From Enterococcus faecalis (GTDB lineage Bacteria; Bacillota; Bacilli; Lactobacillales; Enterococcaceae), in assembly GCF_029024925.1 (NCBI RefSeq), contig NZ_CP118962.1, forward strand, positions 2,720,001 to 2,784,000: 64,000 nucleotides of DNA, given 5' to 3'. How positions within the stretch are numbered: the stretch's first letter is position 1; each line of letters opens with the position of its first letter. The translations under genes were made by a program, and so were the position numbers. Below the pieces are notes generated by a model. The model saw only the letters and a list, made by a program, of their open reading frames with translations. It did no database searches and was not told the DNA's origin. Of this stretch, positions 33,379 through 42,350 are shown one piece after another.

Positions 33379-35898
33379 ATGCGCTTGGAGACCTACCAAC
33401 ACTTAGTTGATATTTTAGAAACCAGCAACACCCCGATGAGCACACAAGAAATTGCCACAAAAATTCAATTAAGCCGCTCGGTAACCAGCTTATACTTAAA
33501 TAAATTATTGGAAAAAGGTGAAGTCCAACAAACGGGAAAAAAACCCGTTTATTGGCAATTAACCCGTGCAACAACCCCCACGACCGATGTGTTTCGACAA
33601 TACATCGGTAGCCAAGGCAGCGCCAAAAAAGCCATCGAACAATGCAAAGCCGCTATGTTGTATCCCCCATTGGGTATGCCTTTATTAATCCATGGAGCCA
33701 GTGGCGTCGGCAAAAGCTTTTTTGCAAAACTGATTTATGAGTATCTAAAAAACGAACAAATCATTGGCCTGGAAAAATTCTACACCTTTAACTGTGCCGA
33801 TTATGCCAACAATCCCGAATTGCTATCATCCATTCTCTTCGGCCATACCAAAGGCGCATTCACTGGGGCTGAATCAGAAAAACAAGGACTCTTGGCCCAA
33901 GCTAATAATTCCGTACTCTTTTTAGATGAAGTACATCGATTATCCAACGAAAACCAAGAAAAACTCTTTCAGTTTATGGATACAGGGACCTTCCGCCCTA
34001 TTGGTGAAGAAGGAAAAATGGTGCATTCCAAGGTCCGGCTACTATTTGCGACCACCGAAAACCCGAAAAAAGTCTTATTACCAACCTTTTATCGCCGAAT
34101 TTCCGTAATCGTCTCACTTCCGAACTTCAAAGAGCGCCCCATTCGAGAACGGATTGCGATTTTGAAAAACTTATTCCACCGAGAAGCGAAACGAATGACC
34201 AAAGACATCAACGTGGACGAAGAAATCTTTACGGCATTATTAGAAAATGACGAACCTGGCAACGTGGGAAGTTTATCCAACAAAGTGCAGCTCCTTTGCG
34301 CGTCGCAATTACGAAAAACTTTGCCCAATCAACCCGTCGTCATTGGCGATGCGACTCAACCAATGATTACGATTCCTTTAGACAAAGAAGTGTTAGAAGA
34401 AGACACACTTTCTTCCGATATTTTCGCAACATTTGAAGCTTTATTTACAAAAGAAAAAACACTGGCCCACTTAAAAACTGAACTGACACAATTCATTAAA
34501 TATTGTTTAGACGATGAAATAACCTTAGAAAATGATTATTTTTTACAAAACCTAGTCACGGAAGTCCAAACCAAAAACAAACTAATTATTAACCAACCTG
34601 AACAAACTGAAAAACCGATGAAAGATGTTGCCAAATTGCTGAAAATTTTACCGCCAACATTTAACGAAACAATGCTCCTTCCAGTCCAAGCACAGTTAAA
34701 AGAACACTATCCGCGAACGGTTTCCCTCGTGAAAAACTTAGTCAGTCCGCTGCCAGAAGAATACCGTTTCTTGACAGAGGTACTCTTATCTGTATTACTT
34801 AGCGGAGAAATTTCTGAAACGATTCCTTACCAAGCGCTCCTCGTGGCGCATGGTGAATCGACTGCCACAAGTATTCAAGCCGTTGCCAACAAATTATGTG
34901 GTATCTATATTTTCGATGCGATTAACATGCCCTTAACCTCCTCCGTCCGAGATATCGTCGCCGAAGTTAAAGACTGGCTTTCTCAGCGGGACACATCACA
35001 AGGCGTCATTATGCTCGTCGATATGGGTTCCCTGACACAACTTTATAAAAGTTTGAAACCGCAAATTCTTGGAGAACTTTTGGTGATCAACAACCTGACC
35101 ACTGCCTATGCGTTGGAAATTGGTCATCAATTAATGAACGAACAACTTTTCTATGGTATTGCTAAAACCGCTGAAAAAAAATTTAAAACCGATGTACAGT
35201 ACTTTGAAGGCTTTTCAGTGGAAAAAAATATCATTGTCTCTAGTATTTCAGGTCTGGATATTGCCAAGCAAATCAAACAAATCTGTCAAAAATACCTGTA
35301 TACTGATATTAAAGTCATTACTCTAAAATACAAAGATTTGGTAAACACGTTAGACATTGCCAACGCCGAAGAAAATTATTTAAAAGAAACCTCGCTCATT
35401 TTGACGACGTCCTACTTAGACAATCATACGAATGTTGCTAGCGTGAATCTCTTAGACATGTTAGACGAAGATGCAGGAACCCAGTTGATGGAACCTTTCC
35501 AAAACTTGATGCATCCCAATAACATTGATAGCATGATTAACGAATTTGTTCACTTCTTCTCGAAAGAAGGCTTGTCAGAAAAACTAGAATTTCTAAATCC
35601 TGACGTCATTATTAAACAAGTCGAAAACGTTACAAAAAACATTGAAAAACGCTTCGACCTCACACACAGCGGCAAAATGAAATTTAACTTAATGATGCAC
35701 AACGCGCTCATGGTAGAGCGGACAATGCTCGGCGTTGAAGACTATGAAATCCCTGCTAACCTAGAGGAACTAACCATTAACCAAAAACCATTTTTCCAAA
35801 ATGCTAAAAACATTTTCTATACTCTAGAACAGTTTTATCGAATAGAGATTTCCAACTGGGAACTCTATGTGATTTATGAAATTTTGTCTTCTCGGTGA
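33379..35898 (+). CDS. LevR-type sigma-54-dependent transcriptional activator
   Basis: 839 residues. N-terminal helix-turn-helix (about 15-60, TPMSTQEIATKIQLSRSVTSLYL), AAA+ domain with Walker A GASGVGKS (about 109-116), sigma-54 contact motif GAFTGA (about 159-164), Walker B LFLDEVHRL, then a PRD, an EIIA-Man-like domain (LLVAHGESTATS, His candidate) and a second PRD with HNALMVERTMLG. Phosphorylation by HPr and EII components tunes its activity. It sits just downstream of the PTS it should activate. Codes for one of the MptR/LpoR/MpoR/XpoR class; I cannot say which. Confidence 0.93.
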   Translation: MRLETYQHLVDILETSNTPMSTQEIATKIQLSRSVTSLYLNKLLEKGEVQQTGKKPVYWQLTRATTPTTDVFRQYIGSQGSAKKAIEQCKAAMLYPPLGMPLLIHGASGVGKSFFAKLIYEYLKNEQIIGLEKFYTFNCADYANNPELLSSILFGHTKGAFTGAESEKQGLLAQANNSVLFLDEVHRLSNENQEKLFQFMDTGTFRPIGEEGKMVHSKVRLLFATTENPKKVLLPTFYRRISVIVSLPNFKERPIRERIAILKNLFHREAKRMTKDINVDEEIFTALLENDEPGNVGSLSNKVQLLCASQLRKTLPNQPVVIGDATQPMITIPLDKEVLEEDTLSSDIFATFEALFTKEKTLAHLKTELTQFIKYCLDDEITLENDYFLQNLVTEVQTKNKLIINQPEQTEKPMKDVAKLLKILPPTFNETMLLPVQAQLKEHYPRTVSLVKNLVSPLPEEYRFLTEVLLSVLLSGEISETIPYQALLVAHGESTATSIQAVANKLCGIYIFDAINMPLTSSVRDIVAEVKDWLSQRDTSQGVIMLVDMGSLTQLYKSLKPQILGELLVINNLTTAYALEIGHQLMNEQLFYGIAKTAEKKFKTDVQYFEGFSVEKNIIVSSISGLDIAKQIKQICQKYLYTDIKVITLKYKDLVNTLDIANAEENYLKETSLILTTSYLDNHTNVASVNLLDMLDEDAGTQLMEPFQNLMHPNNIDSMINEFVHFFSKEGLSEKLEFLNPDVIIKQVENVTKNIEKRFDLTHSGKMKFNLMMHNALMVERTMLGVEDYEIPANLEELTINQKPFFQNAKNIFYTLEQFYRIEISNWELYVIYEILSSR

Positions 35899-35950
35899 GA
35901 GTTATAGGAAGAGTCTCTTTTGTTCAGATGATTACCTTAAAATATAGCTA

Positions 35951-35990
35951 GTGGGCCATAAGTCATTTCGACTTATGGCCCACTTTTTCA
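35951..35990 (+). terminator. Terminator of the LevR-type gene
   Basis: GTGGGCCATAAGTC / GACTTATGGCCCAC with TTTTT. The arms resemble the terminator part of repeat copy 4, but no repeat body follows. Confidence 0.85.
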
Positions 35991-36000
35991 ATACATACAA

Positions 36001-36034
36001 AAAAGACACTTTCTCACAACGAGAAAGTGTCTTG
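36001..36034 (-). terminator. Terminator of the GT51-like gene
   Basis: Minus strand AAGACACTTTCTC-GTTGT-GAGAAAGTGTCTT followed by TTTT. Confidence 0.75.
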
Positions 36035-36089
36035 AAATCGTATAATCACATATCTAAAAAGTAACAGTAAATCTTAAACTAATTATTCA

Positions 36090-37259
36090 TTAATAAAAAT
36101 TAAATTTTCTTGAAGCATTTTCTTCAATTTGTTCAATATAATAATTAACCTCATCTGAATCTTTAAAAATAGTATACATTTTTTCATACACCTCTACAGA
36201 CACTCTTGACTGCTTTGACATTTCTTCAATTAACTCTTTTAAATTACTAGGTGTTTTCAAAATGATGGTGAAATACTGTATTAAAAATATATACTTTAAA
36301 TTCCACATTAGTTCTTTTCGAGCTATTCTTTTTTTCTTTTTTCCATATACTCTTGATTTTCTATTACAAATTGCTTTACAGAATAGTGGAGTGTATACCC
36401 AATCATTGAATAATTTTCTTCTGATAGTATATCTATAAGAATAAGGTGCCATTGAAAACTGTCTTATCAATTGTTGCTCAATTGTTGAATAACCTCTAAA
36501 ATATTTTCTTTTTTTCGATTCAATATCAAGAGTGATCTTATCCTTAAATATTGAGGGCTTTTCCCATTTCATTTTTAAGTCAACAAAACTAATGGTATTA
36601 CTCTTACTTTCAAAAAAATTTTTATCTTCACAATATAGCACAAAGGACAAAAGTTTTTTTTGATTATTTTTGAGAATGTTTAAATTGCTATTATCAGGTT
36701 TTGGATGTTCCATATTCAAGGTGACTTCTCTATTCTTATTTAATTCTTTTAATACCACACTAAAACTTTTCAAATCGAAATAATCTTTAATTACCGAAAA
36801 ATATTGTATAAAGCATGCTATCAACGAAAAAACACTAAGTATTACTTTAGTCATAAATGAATTGAAATTAAAAGCTCTTACTATTGGTATTAAGATAAAA
36901 AGAACTATTGTTTCAATTAATATTACATAATTTTGAACTAGTAAAAACCATGCACTTGAATTGTATATAAAAAATTGAAGTAAATTCAATTCTTTTTCTA
37001 AATCTTGATCCATATTTGCACTATATATCAATCCACCAAATAAAAAAAGGCTGACATTCAAAAGAAACATAAAAAACGTTACATTTTCTCCTGCACTAAG
37101 AACTAACATAAATATAATTGTATAGCTTAATAAAATTATTCTCAATTTTTTCTTTCTTACGTCTTCATCGCTAAACCCTAGCAAATTTAGCAATAGCGCA
37201 CTAAGAACTGTAAATATCGTAATGAATTGCTCAGGATCTTTCCTTATATAATCAAACAT
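36090..37259 (-). CDS. Polytopic membrane protein with degenerate GT51-like glycosyltransferase domain
   Basis: 389 residues from the ATG at 37259 (AAAGGAG 8 bases upstream). About six membrane segments fill residues 12-157. The C-terminal part carries motifs that recall peptidoglycan glycosyltransferases of family 51: CEDKNFF (Glu-Asp near 211, like the catalytic EDxxFxxH), GYSTIEQQLIRQ (256-267, like GGSTIxQQLxKN) and RRKLFND (280-286, like RKxxE but with Glu changed to Asn). Very Lys-rich, AT-rich and codon-biased toward A/T, unlike the neighbours. No transpeptidase domain. The loss of the Glu and the odd membrane layout argue against ordinary PBP function. Function unknown; transferred origin likely. 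Confidence 0.6.
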   Translation of the reverse strand: MFDYIRKDPEQFITIFTVLSALLLNLLGFSDEDVRKKKLRIILLSYTIIFMLVLSAGENVTFFMFLLNVSLFLFGGLIYSANMDQDLEKELNLLQFFIYNSSAWFLLVQNYVILIETIVLFILIPIVRAFNFNSFMTKVILSVFSLIACFIQYFSVIKDYFDLKSFSVVLKELNKNREVTLNMEHPKPDNSNLNILKNNQKKLLSFVLYCEDKNFFESKSNTISFVDLKMKWEKPSIFKDKITLDIESKKRKYFRGYSTIEQQLIRQFSMAPYSYRYTIRRKLFNDWVYTPLFCKAICNRKSRVYGKKKKRIARKELMWNLKYIFLIQYFTIILKTPSNLKELIEEMSKQSRVSVEVYEKMYTIFKDSDEVNYYIEQIEENASRKFNFY

Positions 37260-38195
37260 TTTTTCAACTCCTTTTAAAGATAAAGCGTCATATCTGTTGT
37301 GTCCGTAATATCTAAGTATCTTTTGCACATGAAGAATAACCTCTGCCTTCTCAACAGATCCCTACCAGTTTCATGATTCTTTCCAAACGAGTTCATAATA
37401 TTCTTAATTTATCTCTTAGGCCAAAGTGTTTAGCAAATTCTCAAAGACAGTCATACACTCTTTGTATTTTGACTTTATAATTTGCAATTATCGAACAAAA
37501 TTTTTCTACATTCTTGACCAGTCACTCTAAATTCTATAGATTGGTAATTGTTAGACCATATTTACACTTTAAATCATACTAATCCTTATCTAAAAGGCAA
37601 ACAATTCAAAAAAAAGCTTCTTGTATCATTTTTCTGTCTAAACGAAGTTATTAGATTTCTATCTGTGGTTCATTTGAATATATCATCTATTTGTTCACTT
37701 CCAGTTCTCAATACTTTATAATACCACTTCTCGTCTAAGTAAGTCTATAAAACTAGGTAAAACAACAAAACTAGAAAGAACTGAATCATCCTTCCTATTT
37801 AAAACTCTTTTCTACTTAGGTACAAAAAAATTTAACATACTAGTTATGATTTACTAAATGCTACACAAATTATTTGAGTTTTCGAATATGAAGGAAACAA
37901 CATTAAACCTTACAAAAACTTTATGAAACTAGTTATCTATACCAATCAATTCACGAAATATACAATTCTTAAAAAACATCCGAAAAAAACCTATAGCTTT
38001 CCTACTAAGTTGATCAATGAAAAACTCAAATAAAAAAAGTTGTATGAAAAGTAGTCAAACAAGCAAGTTGAAATCATATAATTATCTTGAATAAACAAAA
38101 AATATAAAAGCTAAGTCTTAGTCTGCATCGAAGCAAAAATGGTAAAGAACTACTCCTAATTATTCCCTCAAAATTAAAATACTCGTAAATAAATC
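37260..38195. other. AT-rich intergenic region with gene remnants
   Basis: Nearly 1 kb without a credible gene. One decent promoter-like site on the minus strand: extended -10 TGG-TATTAT at about 37718-37723. Short stop-broken stretches (for example EFAKHFGLRDKLRIL) suggest decayed coding DNA. No inverted repeats, integrase or attachment-site pattern were recognised. Together with the GT51-like gene it forms a patch of different composition between the PTS activator and rpsI. Confidence 0.5.
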
Positions 38196-38229
38196 AAAAA
38201 AACACCTTCAAAAAAATAGAAGGTGTCTT
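38196..38229 (-). terminator. Terminator of rplM-rpsI
   Basis: GACACCTTC-N9-GAAGGTGTTTTTTT on the minus strand. Confidence 0.85.
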
Positions 38230-38252
38230 GGAACATTTACATATAAGATATA

Positions 38253-38645
38253 TTAACGTTTTGAGAACTGTGAAGCTTTACGGGCTTTCTTAAGACCTGG
38301 TTTTTTACGTTCAACCATACGTGCGTCACGAGTAAGTAACCCAGCGCGTTTTAAAGCAGAACGGAAGTCAGGATCTACTTGTAACAATGCACGAGCGATT
38401 CCGTGACGGATAGCTCCTGATTGTCCAGCATAGCCACCACCGTTTACGTTTACGATTACATCGTAAGCGCCTTTTGTTTCAGTTACGCCAAATGGTTGGT
38501 TGATAACTTCACGCAAGTCAGCATGTGGAATATATTCTTCTACGTCTTTTTTGTTTACAGTAATTTTACCAGTACCTGGTACTAAGCGTACGCGGGCAAC
38601 TGCATTTTTACGACGGCCTGTGCCGCTATATTGTACTTGTGCCAA
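38253..38645 (-). CDS. rpsI: 30S ribosomal protein S9
   Basis: 130 residues, from [20 protein letters not shown] to the fixed basic tail ending in SKR, which reaches the P-site tRNA. The start is a TTG at 38645, with GGAGG 8 bases upstream; no ATG fits. It is 13 bases downstream of rplM, the usual order. Full length and normal. Confidence 0.97.
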   Translation of the reverse strand: MAQVQYSGTGRRKNAVARVRLVPGTGKITVNKKDVEEYIPHADLREVINQPFGVTETKGAYDVIVNVNGGGYAGQSGAIRHGIARALLQVDPDFRSALKRAGLLTRDARMVERKKPGLKKARKASQFSKR

Positions 38646-38658
38646 TGAATTTCCCTCC

Positions 38659-39102
38659 TTAAATTAAGTTCGTGATATCTAATACTTCTGGTTGTTGTGC
38701 AGCATGTGGATGCTCAGCTCCACCGTATACGTTCAATTTAGTAAATTGTTTACGTCCTAAAGTGTTTTTAGGTAGCATACCTTTTACAGAAGTTTCGATA
38801 AGACGGCGAGAGTTTTTGTCGCGTAATTCACCAGCAGTCACTGATTTTAATCCTCCAGGATACATTGAGTGACGGTAGTAAATTTTGTCTGTAGCTTTTT
38901 TACCTGTTAATTTTACTTTATCAGCGTTAATTACGATTACGAAATCTCCAGTATCCACATGTGGTGTGAATGTTGGTTTATTTTTACCACGTAGTACAGA
39001 AGCAACAACTGCTGATAGACGTCCTAAAGGAACATCTGTTGCATCTACTACGTACCATTTACGTTCTACTTCGCCAGCTTTGGCCATATATGTTGTACGC
39101 AC
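38659..39102 (-). CDS. rplM: 50S ribosomal protein L13
   Basis: 147 residues from the GTG at 39102 (GGAGG 8 bases upstream), [20 protein letters not shown] onward, with family marks [35 protein letters not shown] and LPKNTLGR. The reading frame continues upstream into the leader, but that part has no ribosome site and overlaps the promoter region. Operon with rpsI. Confidence 0.96.
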   Translation of the reverse strand: MRTTYMAKAGEVERKWYVVDATDVPLGRLSAVVASVLRGKNKPTFTPHVDTGDFVIVINADKVKLTGKKATDKIYYRHSMYPGGLKSVTAGELRDKNSRRLIETSVKGMLPKNTLGRKQFTKLNVYGGAEHPHAAQQPEVLDITNLI

Positions 39103-39182
39103 GTTTCTTTCCTCCAATTTTGTTTTCGATGTTTGACATACACTTGAGTTTCCGGGGCTCATTGTGGGGCAAACAATACCAT
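39103..39182 (-). promoter_or_regulatory. 5' leader of rplM, possible L13 autoregulatory element
   Basis: About 80 bases of leader with complementary short words (GAGCCCC, GGGG-like). Many Firmicutes have an L13-binding leader at this spot. The place fits, but I could not verify the fold. Confidence 0.35.
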
Positions 39183-39187
39183 TTAAT

Positions 39188-39216
39188 ATTTTACCTTCAA
39201 TCACTGATAAAGTCAA
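39188..39216 (-). promoter_or_regulatory. Sigma-A promoter of rplM-rpsI
   Basis: TTGACT (39211-39216), 17-base spacer, TAAAAT (39188-39193) on the minus strand. Confidence 0.8.
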
Positions 39217-39274
39217 TGTTTTTCTGCGCTTTCAGAAAATAGATTTTCACTTATTTTTTTGTGCCTTTTAAACA

Positions 39275-39308
39275 GAAAAAAACCGCCAACGTCAACGTCA
39301 GCGGCTTT
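39275..39308 (-). terminator. Terminator of dps
   Basis: Minus strand AAAGCCGC-tgACG-TTGA-CGTtg-GCGGTTTTTTT. Confidence 0.7.
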
Positions 39309-39323
39309 GGGAGTTGTTTTAAA

Positions 39324-39791
39324 TTATGCGTCAATACCAGGCGCTTTGCCAAGTTTGGCTTGTAACATCCAAATATTTTTTTCGATGTCTGTTTTGTTTG
39401 CGATGAAAATGTCTTGTGTGCAGTCGTCGCCTTCTTCACCAGAAACTTCGATTCCTTTTGCGTAAAGGTCTGCTAAGTAACGGTAGCCTGCTACTAATTT
39501 TTCCATACGTTCTGGAATGGTGCGGTCCCAGTTACCAATTTCATCTTCAATTTTTGTATTTTCTGCGAATTCACGCAATGTTGAGAATGGAGAGCCGTCC
39601 AATGTGATTAAACGTTCTGAAACAACATCTAATTGCTCATTGATTTGATCCATGTATTCATCCATTTGTGGGTGAAGTGTTAAAAATTCAGGTCCACGCA
39701 TATACCAATGTGTTTGATGAATTACCACGGAAAATTGGCTTAAATCTGCAACGAGTTGGTTCAAAATTTCTTTTGTTTTTTCAAATTTCAT
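39324..39791 (-). CDS. dps: Dps-family ferritin-like iron-storage protein
   Basis: 155 residues. Ferroxidase residues of the between-subunit site: His28 in HQTHWYMRG, His40 in LTLHPQMDEYMD with Asp44, and Asp55/Glu59 in DVVSERL. It stores iron and protects DNA by using hydrogen peroxide to oxidise Fe(II). There is no long Lys-rich tail, so it may not bind DNA directly. AGGAGG precedes the ATG. A PerR box lies about 100 bases upstream, which fits peroxide control. Confidence 0.92.
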   Translation of the reverse strand: MKFEKTKEILNQLVADLSQFSVVIHQTHWYMRGPEFLTLHPQMDEYMDQINEQLDVVSERLITLDGSPFSTLREFAENTKIEDEIGNWDRTIPERMEKLVAGYRYLADLYAKGIEVSGEEGDDCTQDIFIANKTDIEKNIWMLQAKLGKAPGIDA

Positions 39792-39891
39792 TCTTTGTCA
39801 TCCTCCTAAATATTATTTCTACACTCTTAGTGTAATATGAATTGTGAAAAAAGTACACTGAAAACCTTTCTTTTTTAAAATTATTATCAAA

Positions 39892-39906
39892 TTATAATAA
39901 TTACAA
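39892..39906. promoter_or_regulatory. PerR box upstream of dps
   Basis: TTATAATAATTACAA agrees with the PerR consensus TTATAATNATTATAA at 14 of 15 positions. It lies just past the stop of the lipoprotein gene and upstream of the dps promoter area. Confidence 0.7.
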
Positions 39907-39918
39907 TTAAGAATCTAA

Positions 39919-40638
39919 TTAATTTCCTGAAATCGCTGTTCTTTCATCCGCAGTGACGACTTTTTGTTCCGCTTGAGTGAGGATTGTGTCGAGTGCCTCT
40001 GTCAACTGGTCAGTATCTTCTTTTCCTGTGACGAAAGCTAAAAAAAACTGATTAAGTCTCAGTTGCTCCACTGCCGGTAAATACCATTGCCCTTCTACTT
40101 GCTTAACCGTTAATGGCAGTTCAACTGGCTCATGGCTGACATTGATTTGTCGGATTTCTTTTTTTAAAACGGCTAACGTGTGCTGCATGTCTAGCGCTTG
40201 TGTCGCCTGTTGCGTTTGCTGAAGAAGAGCAGTGGTTGTATCTTCAATCGCCGTCACAAAATCTAAGCCCTTAATCTGAAAAGTGATTGTCGCTTGTCCA
40301 TTCAATTCTTTCGTGGCTACTAGTTGATATGACGCTTTTTTCTTCACTTGAGCCAGTAATTCTGCGCTAAGCTTCTGGGCTTCAGTTTCGGTGACTTCAG
40401 CGTTCATTTCTTTTAAGCTATTGAAAAATTGCTTCTGGAACTGTTGACGGCTCGTCTGCAAATGCTCCGCCAAGACTTTCGGTTCACGAAAAGTTTGAGA
40501 GAATGTCGCTGTCTTTTCTTGATAAATAAAGTAATCTACCAACTGTTGCGCTGCTTTTTCGCCGGAACGAGACGGTGCACTGCAGCTTGCTAACGCCCCA
40601 ATGAATAACAGAAATAGTGGTAGTAGCTGCTTCTTCAT
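39919..40638 (-). CDS. Lipoprotein, DUF5105-like
   Basis: 239 residues. Lipoprotein signal with lipobox LASCS (Cys19). The mature part (GEKAAQQLVDYFIYQEKTATFSQTF … KELNGQATITFQIKGLDF … GQWYLPAV) resembles DUF5105/DUF4878-type extracytoplasmic lipoproteins of Gram-positives. These are beta-rich domains of unknown role. Tail ends AISGN. Transcribed toward dps on the same strand; the gap contains the PerR box. No function can be assigned. Confidence 0.7.
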   Translation of the reverse strand: MKKQLLPLFLLFIGALASCSAPSRSGEKAAQQLVDYFIYQEKTATFSQTFREPKVLAEHLQTSRQQFQKQFFNSLKEMNAEVTETEAQKLSAELLAQVKKKASYQLVATKELNGQATITFQIKGLDFVTAIEDTTTALLQQTQQATQALDMQHTLAVLKKEIRQINVSHEPVELPLTVKQVEGQWYLPAVEQLRLNQFFLAFVTGKEDTDQLTEALDTILTQAEQKVVTADERTAISGN

Positions 40639-40721
40639 TCCTCATCCTCATTTCCTCAAGTCTTTGTCTCTCTTCTAGTTAAGCAACTTCTCAGCCATTT
40701 GTCAAAGCTATTTACTATCAA

Positions 40722-42242
40722 TTATTTGCGGAATTCTGCTAATTTTTGATAACTTTGTGCTAAAACTTGTTGGGTTTCTTGAAAAACAGGATACAGTTCT
40801 TGATAAACTAGCAATTGATCCGCTCGTGGCGTGACCGTTTCATGAATCAGCACCTGTTGCGCCGCTGCTTGTAAATTTGGTAACTGCCCTAAGCCTTGCC
40901 AACCTAGCAAAACAGCGCCTAATGCCGAAGCTTCGGTACTATCAGTGAACGATAACGTTTCTCCCAGAACATCAGCCATGATTTGACGGAACACAGGGGA
41001 ATCAGCAAAGCCGCCTGTCGCCCGAATCTCCTGAACGGGTCCACCGAGTTGTTTCAAATCTTCTAAAATGGTTTTTAAATTGAAACAGATTCCTTCCACC
41101 ACCGCTCGAGCTAAATGTCCGGCATGGTGATTTTTGCGCAAGCCAATAAAACTTGCGCTCGCCTCTGCATTCCACAGCGGTGCTCGTTCACCTAGCAAAT
41201 AAGGATGAAACAGTAAGCCATTTGCCCCAGCTGGCACGGTTGCAATTTTGGCCATAATTGGGTCATAGAGATTGGTCCCGTTTTGGATAGCTTGCTGACG
41301 TTCTTCTGCAAAAATCGTTTGGCTCGCCCAATCTAACGCAACTGCACCATTACTACTTGCGCCACCAATCACCCAGTGCTGTTCATCTAGAGCAAAACAA
41401 AATGTTTCACCTTGCGGATGCAAAAAAGGTTCTTCGACAATATACCGAAGTGCACCGCTCGTACCAACGGTCAAAGTCGCTACACCCATTCCTAGCGCTC
41501 CCAAACCTAAATTAGACAACGGGCCATCCGCACCACCAAGAACTAAAACCGTTTCCTCCTCAACACCAAGCATCTCTTGCCAAGAAGGCGCTAACGCTGG
41601 AAAAATGAACGTTGATGGGGCAACTTTTGGCAACTGTTCCTCCTCAATAGATAAATACGCTAAAATCGACGATTCCCATTGTCGCGTGTGAATATTAAAT
41701 AAACCCATTCCTGAAGCACTACTATAATCTGTCCAGTATTCGCCAAAGAAACGGTAAAAAATGTAGTCCTTAATCCCAATAAACTTGGCCGCGCTCTGCG
41801 CAACGGCTGGCTGATTTTCCTGCAGCCAGCGAATCTTGTACAAAGGCGCCATTGGATGAACTGGCATGCCTGTCAATTGATAAAACAATTGGGCCGCTGG
41901 CGTTTCTTTTAACGCTTCCGCATAATCAGATGCTCGTGTGTCAGCCCAAGTAATCACTTGGGTCAATGGGCGTCCTTGCGCATCCATGGCAATTAAGCCA
42001 TGCATCGCTGAAGCAAAAGAAATGAGCCCAATTGGTTGATTCTTCACTTGTTGTGTGACGGTTCGAATACAGTTCACCACAGCTTGGAACAGCGTTTCTG
42101 GGTCTTGCTCCGCCATTCCTTCAGTCTCTTGAATTAATGGATAACGCACATAGCTAGAAGCTACGACTGTGCCATTGGGTTGAAAAGCCACTGCTTTGGC
42201 TTGCGTAGTGCCAACGTCGACACCAATCGCTAATTTTTCCAT
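40722..42242 (-). CDS. gntK: FGGY-family carbohydrate kinase, probably gluconokinase
   Basis: 506 residues. FGGY landmarks: DVGTTQAKAVAF at the N-terminus (phosphate 1), SFASAMHGLIAMD, GGADGPLSNLGLGALG (Asp base catalyst region), and the C-terminal ATP loop RATGGFADSPVFRQIMADVLG with the FGGY signature-like segment. Closest pattern is the gluconokinase/xylulokinase branch, and MHGL favours gluconokinase. It phosphorylates a sugar acid or ketose in central metabolism. It is alone, with no permease or dehydrogenase next to it, so the substrate is inferred. Confidence 0.78.
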   Translation of the reverse strand: MEKLAIGVDVGTTQAKAVAFQPNGTVVASSYVRYPLIQETEGMAEQDPETLFQAVVNCIRTVTQQVKNQPIGLISFASAMHGLIAMDAQGRPLTQVITWADTRASDYAEALKETPAAQLFYQLTGMPVHPMAPLYKIRWLQENQPAVAQSAAKFIGIKDYIFYRFFGEYWTDYSSASGMGLFNIHTRQWESSILAYLSIEEEQLPKVAPSTFIFPALAPSWQEMLGVEEETVLVLGGADGPLSNLGLGALGMGVATLTVGTSGALRYIVEEPFLHPQGETFCFALDEQHWVIGGASSNGAVALDWASQTIFAEERQQAIQNGTNLYDPIMAKIATVPAGANGLLFHPYLLGERAPLWNAEASASFIGLRKNHHAGHLARAVVEGICFNLKTILEDLKQLGGPVQEIRATGGFADSPVFRQIMADVLGETLSFTDSTEASALGAVLLGWQGLGQLPNLQAAAQQVLIHETVTPRADQLLVYQELYPVFQETQQVLAQSYQKLAEFRK

Positions 42243-42350
42243 TTGATTCCCTCATTTCTTGTTTCTTTTATTATTCCTAACAAAAAAAGATTTGTCTAGT
42301 CAAACGAAAAAGTTTAAAAAAAGCGTAGTTTATTTTTAAGGAGGTAACCT

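Noticed and set aside
37330-37560. Remnant of a replication-initiation or relaxase gene (IEFRVTGQECRK in one minus-strand frame)
   Set aside because: The stretch is short, broken by stops and the similarity is only a few residues, so no family is claimed.
38659-39216. Longer L13 reading frame starting inside the promoter region
   Set aside because: The GTG at 39102 has GGAGG at ideal spacing and gives the normal family length; the extension covers the -35/-10.
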